A stretch of 64,000 bases of DNA, taken from positions 7,126-71,125 of the forward strand of contig JAYFPZ010000042.1 of the NCBI GenBank assembly GCA_034927445.1, written 5' to 3'. Below the pieces are notes generated by a model. That model made no database searches. It saw only the letters and a program-made list of their open reading frames with translations, and was not told the origin of the DNA. The first letter of the stretch is position 1. The number at the start of each line of letters is the position of its first letter. The position numbers and the translations under genes are program-made. Of the stretch, positions 17,462 to 25,706 are shown one piece after another. The stretch is from PHAA01 sp034927445. Its GTDB lineage: Bacteria; Bacillota; Syntrophomonadia; Syntrophomonadales; Syntrophomonadaceae.

Positions 17462-18637
17462 TTATCGGTTTTTTTGTCGATCAAGCAGGTGTCCCATCCG
17501 CTCAATGGCGGCTTCTATGTTATTTACACTGGCGGCATAACAGCACCGGATAAACCCTTCGCCGCTGCTGCCAAAGGCATTGCCGGGAACCACCGCCACC
17601 TGTTCCTCAAACAGGAGTTTCTCACAGAATTCCTCGCTGCTCAGGCCGGTATTCCGGACCGAAGGGAAGCAGTAGAAAGCACCCAGGGGTTCAAAGCATT
17701 CCATGCCGATTTGGCGGAGATTGCTTACAATCAGCTTGCGCCGGTAGTTGTAATCCTCCACCATCTTGCGCATCTGGTCCTCACCGTGCCGCAAAGCCTC
17801 GATAGCCGCTTTTTGCGCCATGATGGGAGCACACATGATGGTGTACTGGTGTATTTTGTTCATTGCCCCGATAATATCGGGGTGGCCGCAGGCATAGCCG
17901 ATTCTCCAGCCGGTCATGGCGAAGGCCTTGGAAAAGCCGTCCATTACCAGGGTACGGTCTTTCATACCCGGCAGGGAGGCAATGGAGACATGCCTGCCCT
18001 CATAAGTAAGCTCGGAATAGATTTCATCACTGATGACAATCAGGTCATGCTTGATGATTATGTCTACCAGGGCTTCCAGATCCTCCTGCCGCATGATCCC
18101 CCCGGTGGGATTGTTGGGATAAGCCAGGATAAGGACTTTGCTGCGCGGGGTAATTGTAGCCGCCAGAACGTCAGGCCTCAGGCGGTACTGATCCTCATCA
18201 AAGGTTTCCAGCGGCACCGCTTTGCCGTAGGCCAGCTCCGTTCCCGGCGCGTAAGAGACAAAACAGGGCTCCGGGATCAATACTTCGTCGCCCGGTTCCA
18301 TCAAGGCCCGCAGAGCTATATCGATGGCCTCACTTACCCCTACGGTTACGAGAATATCGGTACCCGGTTCATAATTAACCCCAATCTTGCGTTTTTCGTA
18401 GAGGGCGATTTCCTCCCGCAATTCCGGCAAGCCGGCATTGGAGGTATACATGGTATAGCCCTTTTCCAGGGAATAAAGGCAGGCTTCCCGAATATGCCAC
18501 GGGGTTACAAAATCAGGCTCCCCTACCCCCAGGGATATAACCTCCTCCGACTGGGACACCAGGTCGAAAAACTTTCTGATCCCGGAAGGAGGTATTGATT
18601 TTACGGTTTTGGAAATATAGGATTGCATTCCGCTCAC
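17462..18637 (-). CDS. Class I/II aminotransferase under T-box control
   Basis: Fold-type I PLP aminotransferase, 391 aa, related to the aspartate/alanine/aromatic group (PatA, AlaT-like). Marks: SLGVGEPDFVTPWHIR, YPNNPTGG, SDEIYSELTYEG, and the Schiff-base lysine in GFSKAFAMTGWRIGY. GTG start overlaps the TGA of the Lrp-type regulator gene (GTGA), so the two are translated together. The shared T-box leader has an Ala-type specifier, which favours alanine as product or substrate; that is inference. Confidence 0.88.
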   Translation of the reverse strand: MSGMQSYISKTVKSIPPSGIRKFFDLVSQSEEVISLGVGEPDFVTPWHIREACLYSLEKGYTMYTSNAGLPELREEIALYEKRKIGVNYEPGTDILVTVGVSEAIDIALRALMEPGDEVLIPEPCFVSYAPGTELAYGKAVPLETFDEDQYRLRPDVLAATITPRSKVLILAYPNNPTGGIMRQEDLEALVDIIIKHDLIVISDEIYSELTYEGRHVSIASLPGMKDRTLVMDGFSKAFAMTGWRIGYACGHPDIIGAMNKIHQYTIMCAPIMAQKAAIEALRHGEDQMRKMVEDYNYRRKLIVSNLRQIGMECFEPLGAFYCFPSVRNTGLSSEEFCEKLLFEEQVAVVPGNAFGSSGEGFIRCCYAASVNNIEAAIERMGHLLDRQKNR

Positions 18638-19122
18638 GGACTGACCACCAGCCTTTTATCTTCGTGATTATCCGCAAAAATAAAATGATCCTGTTTATAG
18701 CGTTTGAGCACAAAATGAGTTACCGTGCTCTGAACATGCTCCAGGGTCGACAGCTTATGCGAAACAAACCGGGCCACGTCTTTCATGGTGGTACCTTCAA
18801 CCACCACCGACAAATCATAGGTTCCACTCATCAGATAAACATTCCTGACCTCGGGGAAACGGTAGATCCGTTCGGCGATGGCATTAAACCCCACCTCCCG
18901 CTGGGGAGTCACTTTAACGTCGATCATGGCGGTAATACCGTCACAGCCGACGTTCTCCCAGTTGATGACCGTTCCGTAACCCAGAATGGTCTTATCCTTT
19001 TCCATCTGTTTGATTAATTCCTGAATCTTATTCTCGTCTTCATCCAGCATGGTTGCCAGAGTCTTGGCGCTTAACCGGGCATCGTGCTCGATCAGTTCTA
19101 AAATCCTGCGCTTCAAGTCCAT
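18634..19122 (-). CDS. Lrp/AsnC family transcriptional regulator
   Basis: 162 aa: N-terminal winged HTH (KRRILELIEHDARLSAKTLA) and a C-terminal RAM/ligand-binding domain (AMIDVKVTPQREVGFNAIAE, VYLMSGTYDLSVVVEG). In this family the RAM domain binds an amino acid and sets oligomer state. It is the first gene after the T-box leader and overlaps the aminotransferase gene, so it probably senses the same amino acid. Product is cytoplasmic and DNA-bound. Confidence 0.9.
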   Translation of the reverse strand: MDLKRRILELIEHDARLSAKTLATMLDEDENKIQELIKQMEKDKTILGYGTVINWENVGCDGITAMIDVKVTPQREVGFNAIAERIYRFPEVRNVYLMSGTYDLSVVVEGTTMKDVARFVSHKLSTLEHVQSTVTHFVLKRYKQDHFIFADNHEDKRLVVSP

Positions 19123-19163
19123 TCAGCCTGTGCCTCCAATCCTGTAATAATAAGGGCAAGATG

Positions 19164-19420
19164 CAAAAAAACCCTCATCCCCTAAAGGGACGAGAGTTCA
19201 ATTCCCGCGGTACCACCCTATTTGACCATTTGGTCCAGCTCGATCCGATAACGGCGGCGGCCGGCTGGCTTGGGTCAGGCAGCCGATCTGTCCCGACTTT
19301 AGAACCAGCATTCCCAGGTGGCATTCATTCCTGAACTGTTACCGGTTCTCAGCAATCCCGGCTCTCTGCCCAACAGCTCAACAACTACTATCCTGATCAT
19401 AACTTTAGCATATTACATTT
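19164..19420 (-). ncRNA. T-box leader, specifier reads GCC (Ala)
   Basis: tRNA-sensing leader before the Lrp/aminotransferase pair. Minus-strand marks in order: AGTA motif near 19390, AGAGAGCCGGG and GAGAACCGG of Stem I, GAATGCCACCTGGGA (specifier GCC at 19322-19320 by alignment to the usual GAA-n-NNN-ACC spacing), the T-box AGGGTGGTACCGCGG at 19218-19204, and a terminator stem AACTCTCGTCCC / GGGATGAGGGTT followed by seven T (19170-19164). The bulge TGGT would pair with ACCA, matching the A73 discriminator of tRNA-Ala and excluding G73 tRNAs such as Trp. High tRNA charging should terminate transcription. Confidence 0.9.
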
Positions 19421-19426
19421 CCGGTT

Positions 19427-19455
19427 ATATTAACACTATAAGTATATTCCGTCAA
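19427..19455 (-). promoter_or_regulatory. Promoter of the T-box operon
   Basis: Minus strand TTGACG, 17-nt spacer, TAATAT. Start of the leader RNA is then near 19420. Confidence 0.7.
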
Positions 19456-19460
19456 GCCTA

Positions 19461-20615
19461 TTATTTGAACAGCAAAAACTTCCTTTTCAAGAAAAGATAT
19501 TCCCCCAAATAACCGCCCAGTAAAACCAATACCACTCCAATCCATACCATGCGCTCCACCGTCATCTTATTTTTCAACCCCATCAGCAGCTGTTCCCTTT
19601 CGCCGGCGAAATCAAAAACACTCTGCTTTTCTTCCTTGATGGAATTCATCTGGCGAATGGTGCGGTTCAATTCATCCTCCATGTTATAGTTCATACTCCA
19701 GTTAGCCTGGCGATCCTTTTGCATATCCTTGATCCAGTCGGTGTAGAAGTCCGTTTTATCCTCTTCCGTAACTGCAAAAGCGCTGTAGAGCGGAATTCCC
19801 CGCGAAGCTGCCGGAGGATCAAGCGCCACCAGCTTGCAGATGGTCGAAGCCACATCAATCACCATTCCCCCGCTTATAACCACGTTGGCCTTGCAGCCCG
19901 GGCCGGCCACGATCAAAGGAACGGTATTGCTGGGGGAAGTGCTGCGAGCTGAGGTAACTATTATTAAAGAATTGGCAAACACCCCGCTGTCCTTCAAGCG
20001 GCTGACAAATATCCCCAGCTCTTCGTCAAACCTGCGAACGACCTTGTAATACTCATCCTGGTCCAGGCGCAGCAGCGCATCAATGCAGTCGTCGGAATAA
20101 ATGTAGGAGAAAAACGGTTGGTTTTGGCTGAAGCTTTTATAGGCTTCCTCAAAAACCTGATCGCTGGAAGCTTTGGCCTCAAGCTTGCGGTATTCCTTAT
20201 CCCCATAGGCAAACGAGTTGAGTTTGCCGCCCGAACCGTCTACAACCAGCAAGGAACGTCCGTTCTTTTTCAGAACATCCAAAATTGATTCAACTTCCAC
20301 ACTGTCATTCACGGTCAGGTGCTTGTGTTCCTGGGCCCGGGCCCCGGTCAGGAGAGTGGCTTCAGCTGCTTCCATAGTGTCGGAACGGACCGCCAGGGAC
20401 CTTTCAAAGTAGGCCCCTTCCATGGACAAATACCTCAGGTTGGGCAGAGGATTGCCCGAATATCCCTCCTGGTTGAGCCCCCCCACACTGATTAAAAACA
20501 CATGCTCGATTGGCTTTTTTTCGTCGGCAAATACTGCTGCCGGCCAGACCATAACCGATATCATAATCATAATCAAGGCCCGCCCTACACCTCGAATATA
20601 CTTGATCCTGTCCAT
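19461..20615 (-). CDS. Exported alkaline-phosphatase-superfamily protein, probably a pseudoenzyme
   Basis: 384 aa with a signal peptide (ALIMIMISVMVWPAAVFA), an extracellular phosphatase/sulfatase-like fold, and a C-terminal membrane helix (MVWIGVVLVLLGGYLGEYLF). ATG 20613-20615 follows GGGAGGGGGG by 5 nt. The fold is recognised from FLISVGGLNQEGY, LPNLRYLSMEGAYF, EATLLTG and VPLIVAGPG. Metal ligands look missing: the usual SIDGL Asp is Gly, the SDHG segment is SAR, and the nucleophile position before LLTG is not Thr/Ser. It may bind rather than hydrolyse something on the cell surface. Confidence 0.7.
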   Translation of the reverse strand: MDRIKYIRGVGRALIMIMISVMVWPAAVFADEKKPIEHVFLISVGGLNQEGYSGNPLPNLRYLSMEGAYFERSLAVRSDTMEAAEATLLTGARAQEHKHLTVNDSVEVESILDVLKKNGRSLLVVDGSGGKLNSFAYGDKEYRKLEAKASSDQVFEEAYKSFSQNQPFFSYIYSDDCIDALLRLDQDEYYKVVRRFDEELGIFVSRLKDSGVFANSLIIVTSARSTSPSNTVPLIVAGPGCKANVVISGGMVIDVASTICKLVALDPPAASRGIPLYSAFAVTEEDKTDFYTDWIKDMQKDRQANWSMNYNMEDELNRTIRQMNSIKEEKQSVFDFAGEREQLLMGLKNKMTVERMVWIGVVLVLLGGYLGEYLFLKRKFLLFK

Positions 20616-20679
20616 AATTACCCCCCTCCCAATCATTTATTCATCTATATTGGGAAAGGCGGTTATTTATACCTTTAGC

Positions 20680-22344
20680 TCAGAATTTGCCGCTTCTTAA
20701 TATAGAATAAGCCAAAAACAACCCTAAAACCATCGCGATTACAAACCCCAGTTCCACCACCGGTACGCGGGTCAGTATGCTGCTGTGCATCGTCTCCGCG
20801 ATCAGAGCGGTTCCAATAATTATACTGGCTACGATAATGGCCAGGGAAAGCCGGTTGGACATAATGTCAAACTTGGCGGTCATTTTGTTCAGGTTAACAT
20901 CCTCCATCTTTATCTTGAACTCGCCTTCACCGACCAGACCCACAATCTTCTCCAGGTTGACCGGAAGATTTTTCAGGATCCGCATATAATCCAGGGCAAC
21001 CCCCTGCAGTTGGCGGGCTACATGTTCAGGTGCGTAACGGCTCAGCATAACCCGCCGCCCATAAGGTTCGGCGATATCCACAATACTGATCTGCGGGTCC
21101 AGTTGAGCAATGATGCTCTCGATGGTCATCAGCATCTTCACCATCAGGGACAGGCTGGGGGGTATGCGCACCTGGTAACGGGTGCTTAACTCCAGCAGCT
21201 CCGCCATAGCCACCCCCAGTTTAATCTGGGCCAGCGGCAGGCCGTAATACTTCTGTTCCAATCGGGCCACATCCCTGCGCAGTTCCTCCCGGTTGACATA
21301 CTGGGAGCTGATGCCGATCGCCAGCAGAGCCCGGGTCACTCCGTCCACATCATACCTGATCATACCCAGCAAAAGATCAATGCAGTGTTCCTTTAACACC
21401 TCATCCAGGATGCCGACCTGCCCAAAATCATAAAAAATTATCTGCCCGCTGGGGCTTATGGAGATGTTGCCCGGATGAGGATCAGCGTGAAAAAAACCCT
21501 CTTCGTAGATCTGGGTAAACAAGGCGGCCAAAAGATTTTCAGCAATCTTGGCGGTTTCCAGATTAGCCTGCTTTAACCCGGCGAAGTCCGAGATCTTGAT
21601 GCCGTCCAGGTACTGCAAGGTCAATACCCGGCGGGACGAATACTGCCAGTAAACCCGGGGTATCAGTACATGGCGGTCATTGCGGTAGTTGTGGTAGAAC
21701 AAATCGGCATTGCGTCCCTCCTGTTCAAAGTTCAATTCCTGGCGCAAGGCCTCCGACAGCTCGGCCACAATTTCCGTGACCTTGTACAGCCTGCCCCAGG
21801 CGGTGCGCTTCTCCAACAACCTGCCCATATCCGCCAGAATCATCAGATCCGTCTCGATGATCTTCTCAATACCGGGGCGCTGTACCTTGATTACCACCTT
21901 GTCGCCGCTCTTCAGCACCGCCTGGTGCACCTGGGCGATAGAGGCAGCCGCCAGGGGTACGGGGTCGATAGTCTGAAAGTCGCATTCCGGATCAAGTCCG
22001 CTTTGCGCACACACCTCCAGCACCTCCGCAAAAGCAATGGGGGGAACCTCATTCTGCAGCTTCTCCAGCTCCGCTATATACTCGGGATCGAGCAGATCCG
22101 GCCTAATGCTCAGTAACTGCCCCAGCTTGATGAAAGCGGGGCCCAGCTCCTCCAAGGCATAACGCAGGCGCCGGGGAGTGCCGTAATTTTCCCGCTCGGC
22201 ATGCCAGGCCCCCAGTTTCCAATCCCCCATAATCCGGCGCAGGCTCAAATGGTCAAACAGAAACCCGAAGCCATGCTTGATCAAAACATTGCCTATTTCC
22301 CGGTATCTGGCTATATGGTCAAGGTGGGTCACCCCGTTGCGCAA
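20680..22344 (-). CDS. UbiB/ABC1-family atypical kinase
   Basis: 554 aa ADCK/UbiB membrane kinase-like protein. Family marks: YALEELGPAFIKLGQLLSIRPDLL (KxGQ), PLAAASIAQVHQA (Ala-rich loop in place of the glycine-rich loop), VVIKVQRPG, NLLAALFTQIYEEGFFHADPHPGN, and FYDFGQVG. Two C-terminal transmembrane helices lie from about 500. TTG start at 22342-22344 has GGAAGGAG 8 nt upstream. In other bacteria the family supports isoprenoid quinone or lipid functions; the substrate here is unknown. Sits next to a phasin-like gene. Confidence 0.88.
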   Translation of the reverse strand: MRNGVTHLDHIARYREIGNVLIKHGFGFLFDHLSLRRIMGDWKLGAWHAERENYGTPRRLRYALEELGPAFIKLGQLLSIRPDLLDPEYIAELEKLQNEVPPIAFAEVLEVCAQSGLDPECDFQTIDPVPLAAASIAQVHQAVLKSGDKVVIKVQRPGIEKIIETDLMILADMGRLLEKRTAWGRLYKVTEIVAELSEALRQELNFEQEGRNADLFYHNYRNDRHVLIPRVYWQYSSRRVLTLQYLDGIKISDFAGLKQANLETAKIAENLLAALFTQIYEEGFFHADPHPGNISISPSGQIIFYDFGQVGILDEVLKEHCIDLLLGMIRYDVDGVTRALLAIGISSQYVNREELRRDVARLEQKYYGLPLAQIKLGVAMAELLELSTRYQVRIPPSLSLMVKMLMTIESIIAQLDPQISIVDIAEPYGRRVMLSRYAPEHVARQLQGVALDYMRILKNLPVNLEKIVGLVGEGEFKIKMEDVNLNKMTAKFDIMSNRLSLAIIVASIIIGTALIAETMHSSILTRVPVVELGFVIAMVLGLFLAYSILRSGKF

Positions 22345-22384
22345 CGCATCTGCTCCTTCCGGTTAAAAAAGCTCTGGAATCAAC

Positions 22385-22408
22385 AACTGCCGGGAGTTCC
22401 CGGCAGTT
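22385..22408. terminator. Hairpin between phasin-like and UbiB genes
   Basis: Perfect 11-bp stem AACTGCCGGGA / TCCCGGCAGTT with a 2-nt centre. Ends the phasin-like transcript leftward or dampens read-through into ubiB; no long T-run. Confidence 0.55.
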
Positions 22409-22438
22409 TTCCATAATTTATACGGTATAAAGACGCAA

Positions 22439-22732
22439 TTAAGGCAGCTTGCTCTCCAAATCCTTGATGCGCTCGTTTAATTTATCAATATCGGCTTTAG
22501 TGGCAAACCCAAACGTGTTCTTCCAGTTTTCCATCTCTTCACGAATCATTTTACGGAATTCCTCTTGCTGTTCCTTCCCCTTTTGCATTACCTCATCCAT
22601 GGTCTGTTTGGCTTCTTCACGGCTGATTTCTCCCCTTTCCACCATCTCATCAAAGAACAGCTCGGCTCTTTCCTTGGTAACGGTGATCGCACCCAGACCC
22701 AGGGTAAACATGCGGTCAAAGAGACTCTTCAT
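22439..22732 (-). CDS. Phasin-like coiled-coil protein
   Basis: 97-99 aa, helical, with a hydrophobic N-terminus (FDRMFTLGLGAITVTKERAE) and a long charged coiled coil ending KADIDKLNERIKDLESKLP. This layout fits the phasin / PhaF-like family found beside UbiB genes in Firmicutes. Either ATG 22730-22732 (GGGGG 10 nt upstream) or a TTG six bases earlier could start it. The role, perhaps in binding a surface or granule, is unproven. Confidence 0.7.
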   Translation of the reverse strand: MKSLFDRMFTLGLGAITVTKERAELFFDEMVERGEISREEAKQTMDEVMQKGKEQQEEFRKMIREEMENWKNTFGFATKADIDKLNERIKDLESKLP

Positions 22733-22874
22733 AATCAATGATCCCCCTTTACTAAAATCTACGGTATATGCTTAGCATAACACATAAATATGCCCCTTAT
22801 ACCTTATGATTTCCATAATTGTTAGAATTAATCACAGCCATAGGATTTCTCCCCCGGCTGCCGCTGGAAATTCT

Positions 22875-23720
22875 TCATCTGGTCTTCTGCTGCAGCATAT
22901 CCTTCAGCTTAACCCGGGGATGGTGATAGCGCTCCTCCCGGCCGCTCAATATGCCCCCGGAAATAGCCGTACGCGGACACCATACCAGGCAGGCCAGGCA
23001 AGATTCACAACGATGCCGCCAAGCCGGCCGCTCATCCGCCATTGCAATATTGTCCACCGGGCAAATACCTGCGCAAATTCCGCACCCGTCACATTTATCA
23101 TCGACTTCATAACTCCGGTCACTATGTCTGACCGCCTCATCAAAATCCAGGCTGTTGTCCTGGGCCAGCTTGCGGTAATTTTTTAGGATTGACCTTTGCA
23201 TCAATACTCCTAAAGGCAATACAGCTCCTTTAATAATCGCATTGAATTCTTTGATTTCAATTTCCCGGTAGTCCATAACGGTTGCGCAGACCTCTTCCAA
23301 AATTTTATGCCATTCCTGGAACCTTTGGGCCTGGGCGGCTCTATCGGTAAAGGGAGGACAATTAAACGGCATTTTGACCGTAAAACCAGCCGCCAGCTTC
23401 TGCCCCGTCGTTTGCAATATCTTCGCGATATTGGGCAAAGCCTCCCCCGACCCTGCTCCGCAGCTGCAGACTGCAAAGATATAGGCATCATACCTGGTCT
23501 GCAGCGCGGCCGCAAACCGGCGCACGATCGCAGGCACCCCGCCGTTTGCAACATTATGAACCGGGAATACGATGCCGACCACATCCGCATCCGAACGCAC
23601 AGTTACCTTGTCTATCAGGGAAGCGATCGGTATCTCCCGGGCGTCGAGCCGAATGGCAATATCCCGGGCAATTACCAGCGAATTACCCGTACCGGAAAAA
23701 TAGAATATCTCAGCCTCCAA
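22875..23720 (-). CDS. EFR1-type flavodoxin-ferredoxin fusion
   Basis: 281 aa. N-terminal flavodoxin-like domain with the FMN phosphate loop FYFSGTGNSL; C-terminal dicluster ferredoxin with CDGCGICAGICP and CESCLACLVWCP, each ready to hold [4Fe-4S]. This is the EFR1 family of cytosolic electron carriers in anaerobes. TTG start has GGGAGAAGG 9 nt upstream. Partner redox enzymes are not adjacent. The gap 23721-23945 upstream of it holds no gene. Confidence 0.88.
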   Translation of the reverse strand: MEAEIFYFSGTGNSLVIARDIAIRLDAREIPIASLIDKVTVRSDADVVGIVFPVHNVANGGVPAIVRRFAAALQTRYDAYIFAVCSCGAGSGEALPNIAKILQTTGQKLAAGFTVKMPFNCPPFTDRAAQAQRFQEWHKILEEVCATVMDYREIEIKEFNAIIKGAVLPLGVLMQRSILKNYRKLAQDNSLDFDEAVRHSDRSYEVDDKCDGCGICAGICPVDNIAMADERPAWRHRCESCLACLVWCPRTAISGGILSGREERYHHPRVKLKDMLQQKTR

Positions 23721-23945
23721 ATCAAACCGCCTTCTCCCGTCATTTTCCCTCAGGCCTTCCCAACGTCTTTATGGCCATTCGGATGCCGGGGGGCCTATCA
23801 TCTAACTAAGTTCACCAGTTTCAGGCCCATCTATCTACACTAAATTATAACATAGACAGAGGGGAGTAGTTTCAAACCAGGCTGGTCATCAACCATGAAT
23901 TATAGTATCTTAGTAAAAAGGACCGACATATAAAGGAGTATCAGC

Positions 23946-24407
23946 ATGCCCAAGAAGTGGATGCGGACCAAAGCGGAGTGGGAAAAAGTATTGAACGAGA
24001 TGGACTATGGATTTTTGGGACTGTCCGACCAGGACCAGCCGTATGTAATTCCCATTTCCTATGCCTATCAGAACAATAAAATCTACCTTCATACCGGTTT
24101 AAAAGGCCTGAAGCTGGAGTGCCTCAAAAGCAATCCCCAGGTATGTTTTACCGTAGCCGAACAACAGCAGTTGGTCTCAGGCGACCATGCCTGTGATTAT
24201 GGGGTCCGCTACCGCAGTGTTATTGCCCGCGGCCACGCCACCCTGCTGCAGGAATATGGCGAAAAACTGCAGGCCCTGCAAATCCTGGCCGCCAGATACT
24301 GCCAGCCTGACGCCGGCTCAGTTATTGACCCCCGCAAGGTAGATATCACAACCGTAATTGTCATTGAGATCGAGGAAATAAGTGGCAAATACAATATAGC
24401 CATATAA
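23946..24407 (+). CDS. Pyridoxamine 5'-phosphate oxidase-like (NimA-type) flavoprotein
   Basis: 153 aa split-barrel FMN-binding fold: WEKVLNEMDYGFLGLSD, PYVIPISYAYQNNKIYLHT, then GVRYRSVIARGHATLL. This is the layout of the small nitroimidazole-resistance/PNPOx-like family rather than true PdxH. ATG has AAAGGAG 8 nt upstream. Substrate unknown. Single gene, divergent from EFR1. Confidence 0.8.
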   Translation: MPKKWMRTKAEWEKVLNEMDYGFLGLSDQDQPYVIPISYAYQNNKIYLHTGLKGLKLECLKSNPQVCFTVAEQQQLVSGDHACDYGVRYRSVIARGHATLLQEYGEKLQALQILAARYCQPDAGSVIDPRKVDITTVIVIEIEEISGKYNIAI

Positions 24408-24547
24408 GGTTACAAGCCTGATATTCTTTTTCGCTGCACCGCCTGCATAAAACAAAATCTGTAAGAATTGCCATGGTAATACGTATCACATGTAAAGAAT
24501 TGCCTGACTTGCCTATTGAAGACAAACAGTGAAGGAGACGTGAAGAG

Positions 24548-25447
24548 ATGCTGAAAACTAAAGACCTGACGAGATTAACCCCACCCCGGTACATAGTAAT
24601 ATTGCTGCTTATGGTTTTAGCCGGTATGGTACTGGTATTGAGCGGCTGCGGAGCTAAGAGCTCCACCCTGGAGTCGGGACACAGCAGCAACCAGAACCAG
24701 GTCGCCTTCGACTCAGCCTCCGTCCCCGAGTCAGAACTGGCAGGCAATACCGCCAAGGCTGTCAGTCTTGACCGCAAAACCATCCAAAACGCTGATATCA
24801 ATATGCGCGTCCAGGACGTTTCTGCGTCAGTCGATAAGATTATTGCGTTGGTCAATGAGAACAATGGCTATACCGTCAGCAGCCGGGTCTACCGGGATAA
24901 CCAGGCCATATCAGGCCGGTTGTCGGTCAAAGTGCCCCAGACCGGTCTGGAATCCGTCCTCTCCTCCATTGCAGCTCTGGGGGAATTGAACGACAAAACC
25001 ATCACCACTGAGGATGTAACCGAAGAATACTACGACTCCCAGGCCCATTTGAAAGTACTTCAGGCCAAGGAAGAACGCCTACTCGACCTGATGGACCAAA
25101 CCTCCACCATCACCGATATCATCAGCATCGAGAACGAGCTGGGCAAGACCCGCAGTGAAATCGAGGTTCTGAGCGGCCGTCTGCAATACCTGACCAACGC
25201 CACCACCTACAGCCTGATCAATATAACCCTGGTTCAAGGTTTGCCCGGCACAATTCAAGCCCCCCAGGGAACCCTGGGAAAGTCCTGGCAGGGATTTATA
25301 AGCAGTATCAGCGGACTGATCAACTTTGCCAGCGGCACAGTAGTATTCCTGTTTACCGCCTTACCCTGGCTGGTGTTGTTAGCCTTATTATTCCTGTTGG
25401 GGCGTTATGGTTTTAGAAAAATGCGGGCGCGTAGGCGGGAGGAATAG
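24548..25447 (+). CDS. DUF4349 lipoprotein
   Basis: 299 aa. Lipoprotein signal LVLSGCGAKS with the lipobox Cys near residue 35, then an extracellular domain with a long helical hairpin (YYDSQAHLKVLQAKEERLLD, ENELGKTRSEIEVLSGRLQYL), and a C-terminal membrane helix followed by RKMRARRREE, which anchors it. This is the DUF4349 layout, found in envelope proteins of unknown role. ATG follows GGAGACGTGAAGAG. Confidence 0.85.
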   Translation: MLKTKDLTRLTPPRYIVILLLMVLAGMVLVLSGCGAKSSTLESGHSSNQNQVAFDSASVPESELAGNTAKAVSLDRKTIQNADINMRVQDVSASVDKIIALVNENNGYTVSSRVYRDNQAISGRLSVKVPQTGLESVLSSIAALGELNDKTITTEDVTEEYYDSQAHLKVLQAKEERLLDLMDQTSTITDIISIENELGKTRSEIEVLSGRLQYLTNATTYSLINITLVQGLPGTIQAPQGTLGKSWQGFISSISGLINFASGTVVFLFTALPWLVLLALLFLLGRYGFRKMRARRREE

Positions 25448-25463
25448 CTGGTATCGCCCTTGA

Positions 25464-25500
25464 TTTCTTTCAAAGGTACTCTAAAAACAAGTTTGAATTG
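25464..25500 (-). repeat. Degenerate CRISPR-repeat-like pair beyond the array
   Basis: On the minus strand CAATTCAAAC (8/10 to the repeat's 3' end) is followed after two bases by GTTTTTAGAGTACCTTTGA (17/19 to the repeat's 5' part). It lies 207 bp past the trailer end of the array. It may be an eroded repeat or a collapsed mini-CRISPR. Confidence 0.6.
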
Positions 25501-25501
25501 G

Positions 25502-25527
25502 GCCCTGGCATAACGCCGGGGCTTTTT
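25502..25527 (+). terminator. Terminator of the DUF4349 gene
   Basis: GCCCTGG / CCGGGGC stem with a 7-nt loop and five T. Confidence 0.75.
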
Positions 25528-25604
25528 ACATGGAAACTGTTTCCCCATGGATTTATTAACCGGAGGAGTAAAAACTTCTCTGTGCATTATGTTCAGAAAA
25601 TAAC

Positions 25605-25628
25605 GACCGCCTTTTGAGTAAGGCGGTC
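25605..25628 (-). terminator. Probable terminator of the pre-crRNA
   Basis: Perfect 9-bp stem GACCGCCTT / AAGGCGGTC with a 6-nt loop; leftward it runs into GTTATTTTC. It lies about 80 bp past the last (oldest) repeat in the direction of array transcription. Confidence 0.6.
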
Positions 25629-25706
25629 TAGTTCAGATTTTGGACCTACCGCCGACCAAAAGCGGCAACTCCTTTTGTGCCTATATAATAACATATAAAA
25701 CCCAAA

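Noticed and set aside
19300..19325. Trp (TGG) or Thr (ACC) specifier in the T-box
   Set aside because: Spacing from the GAA of the loop favours GCC, and the TGGT bulge does not fit the G73 of tRNA-Trp.
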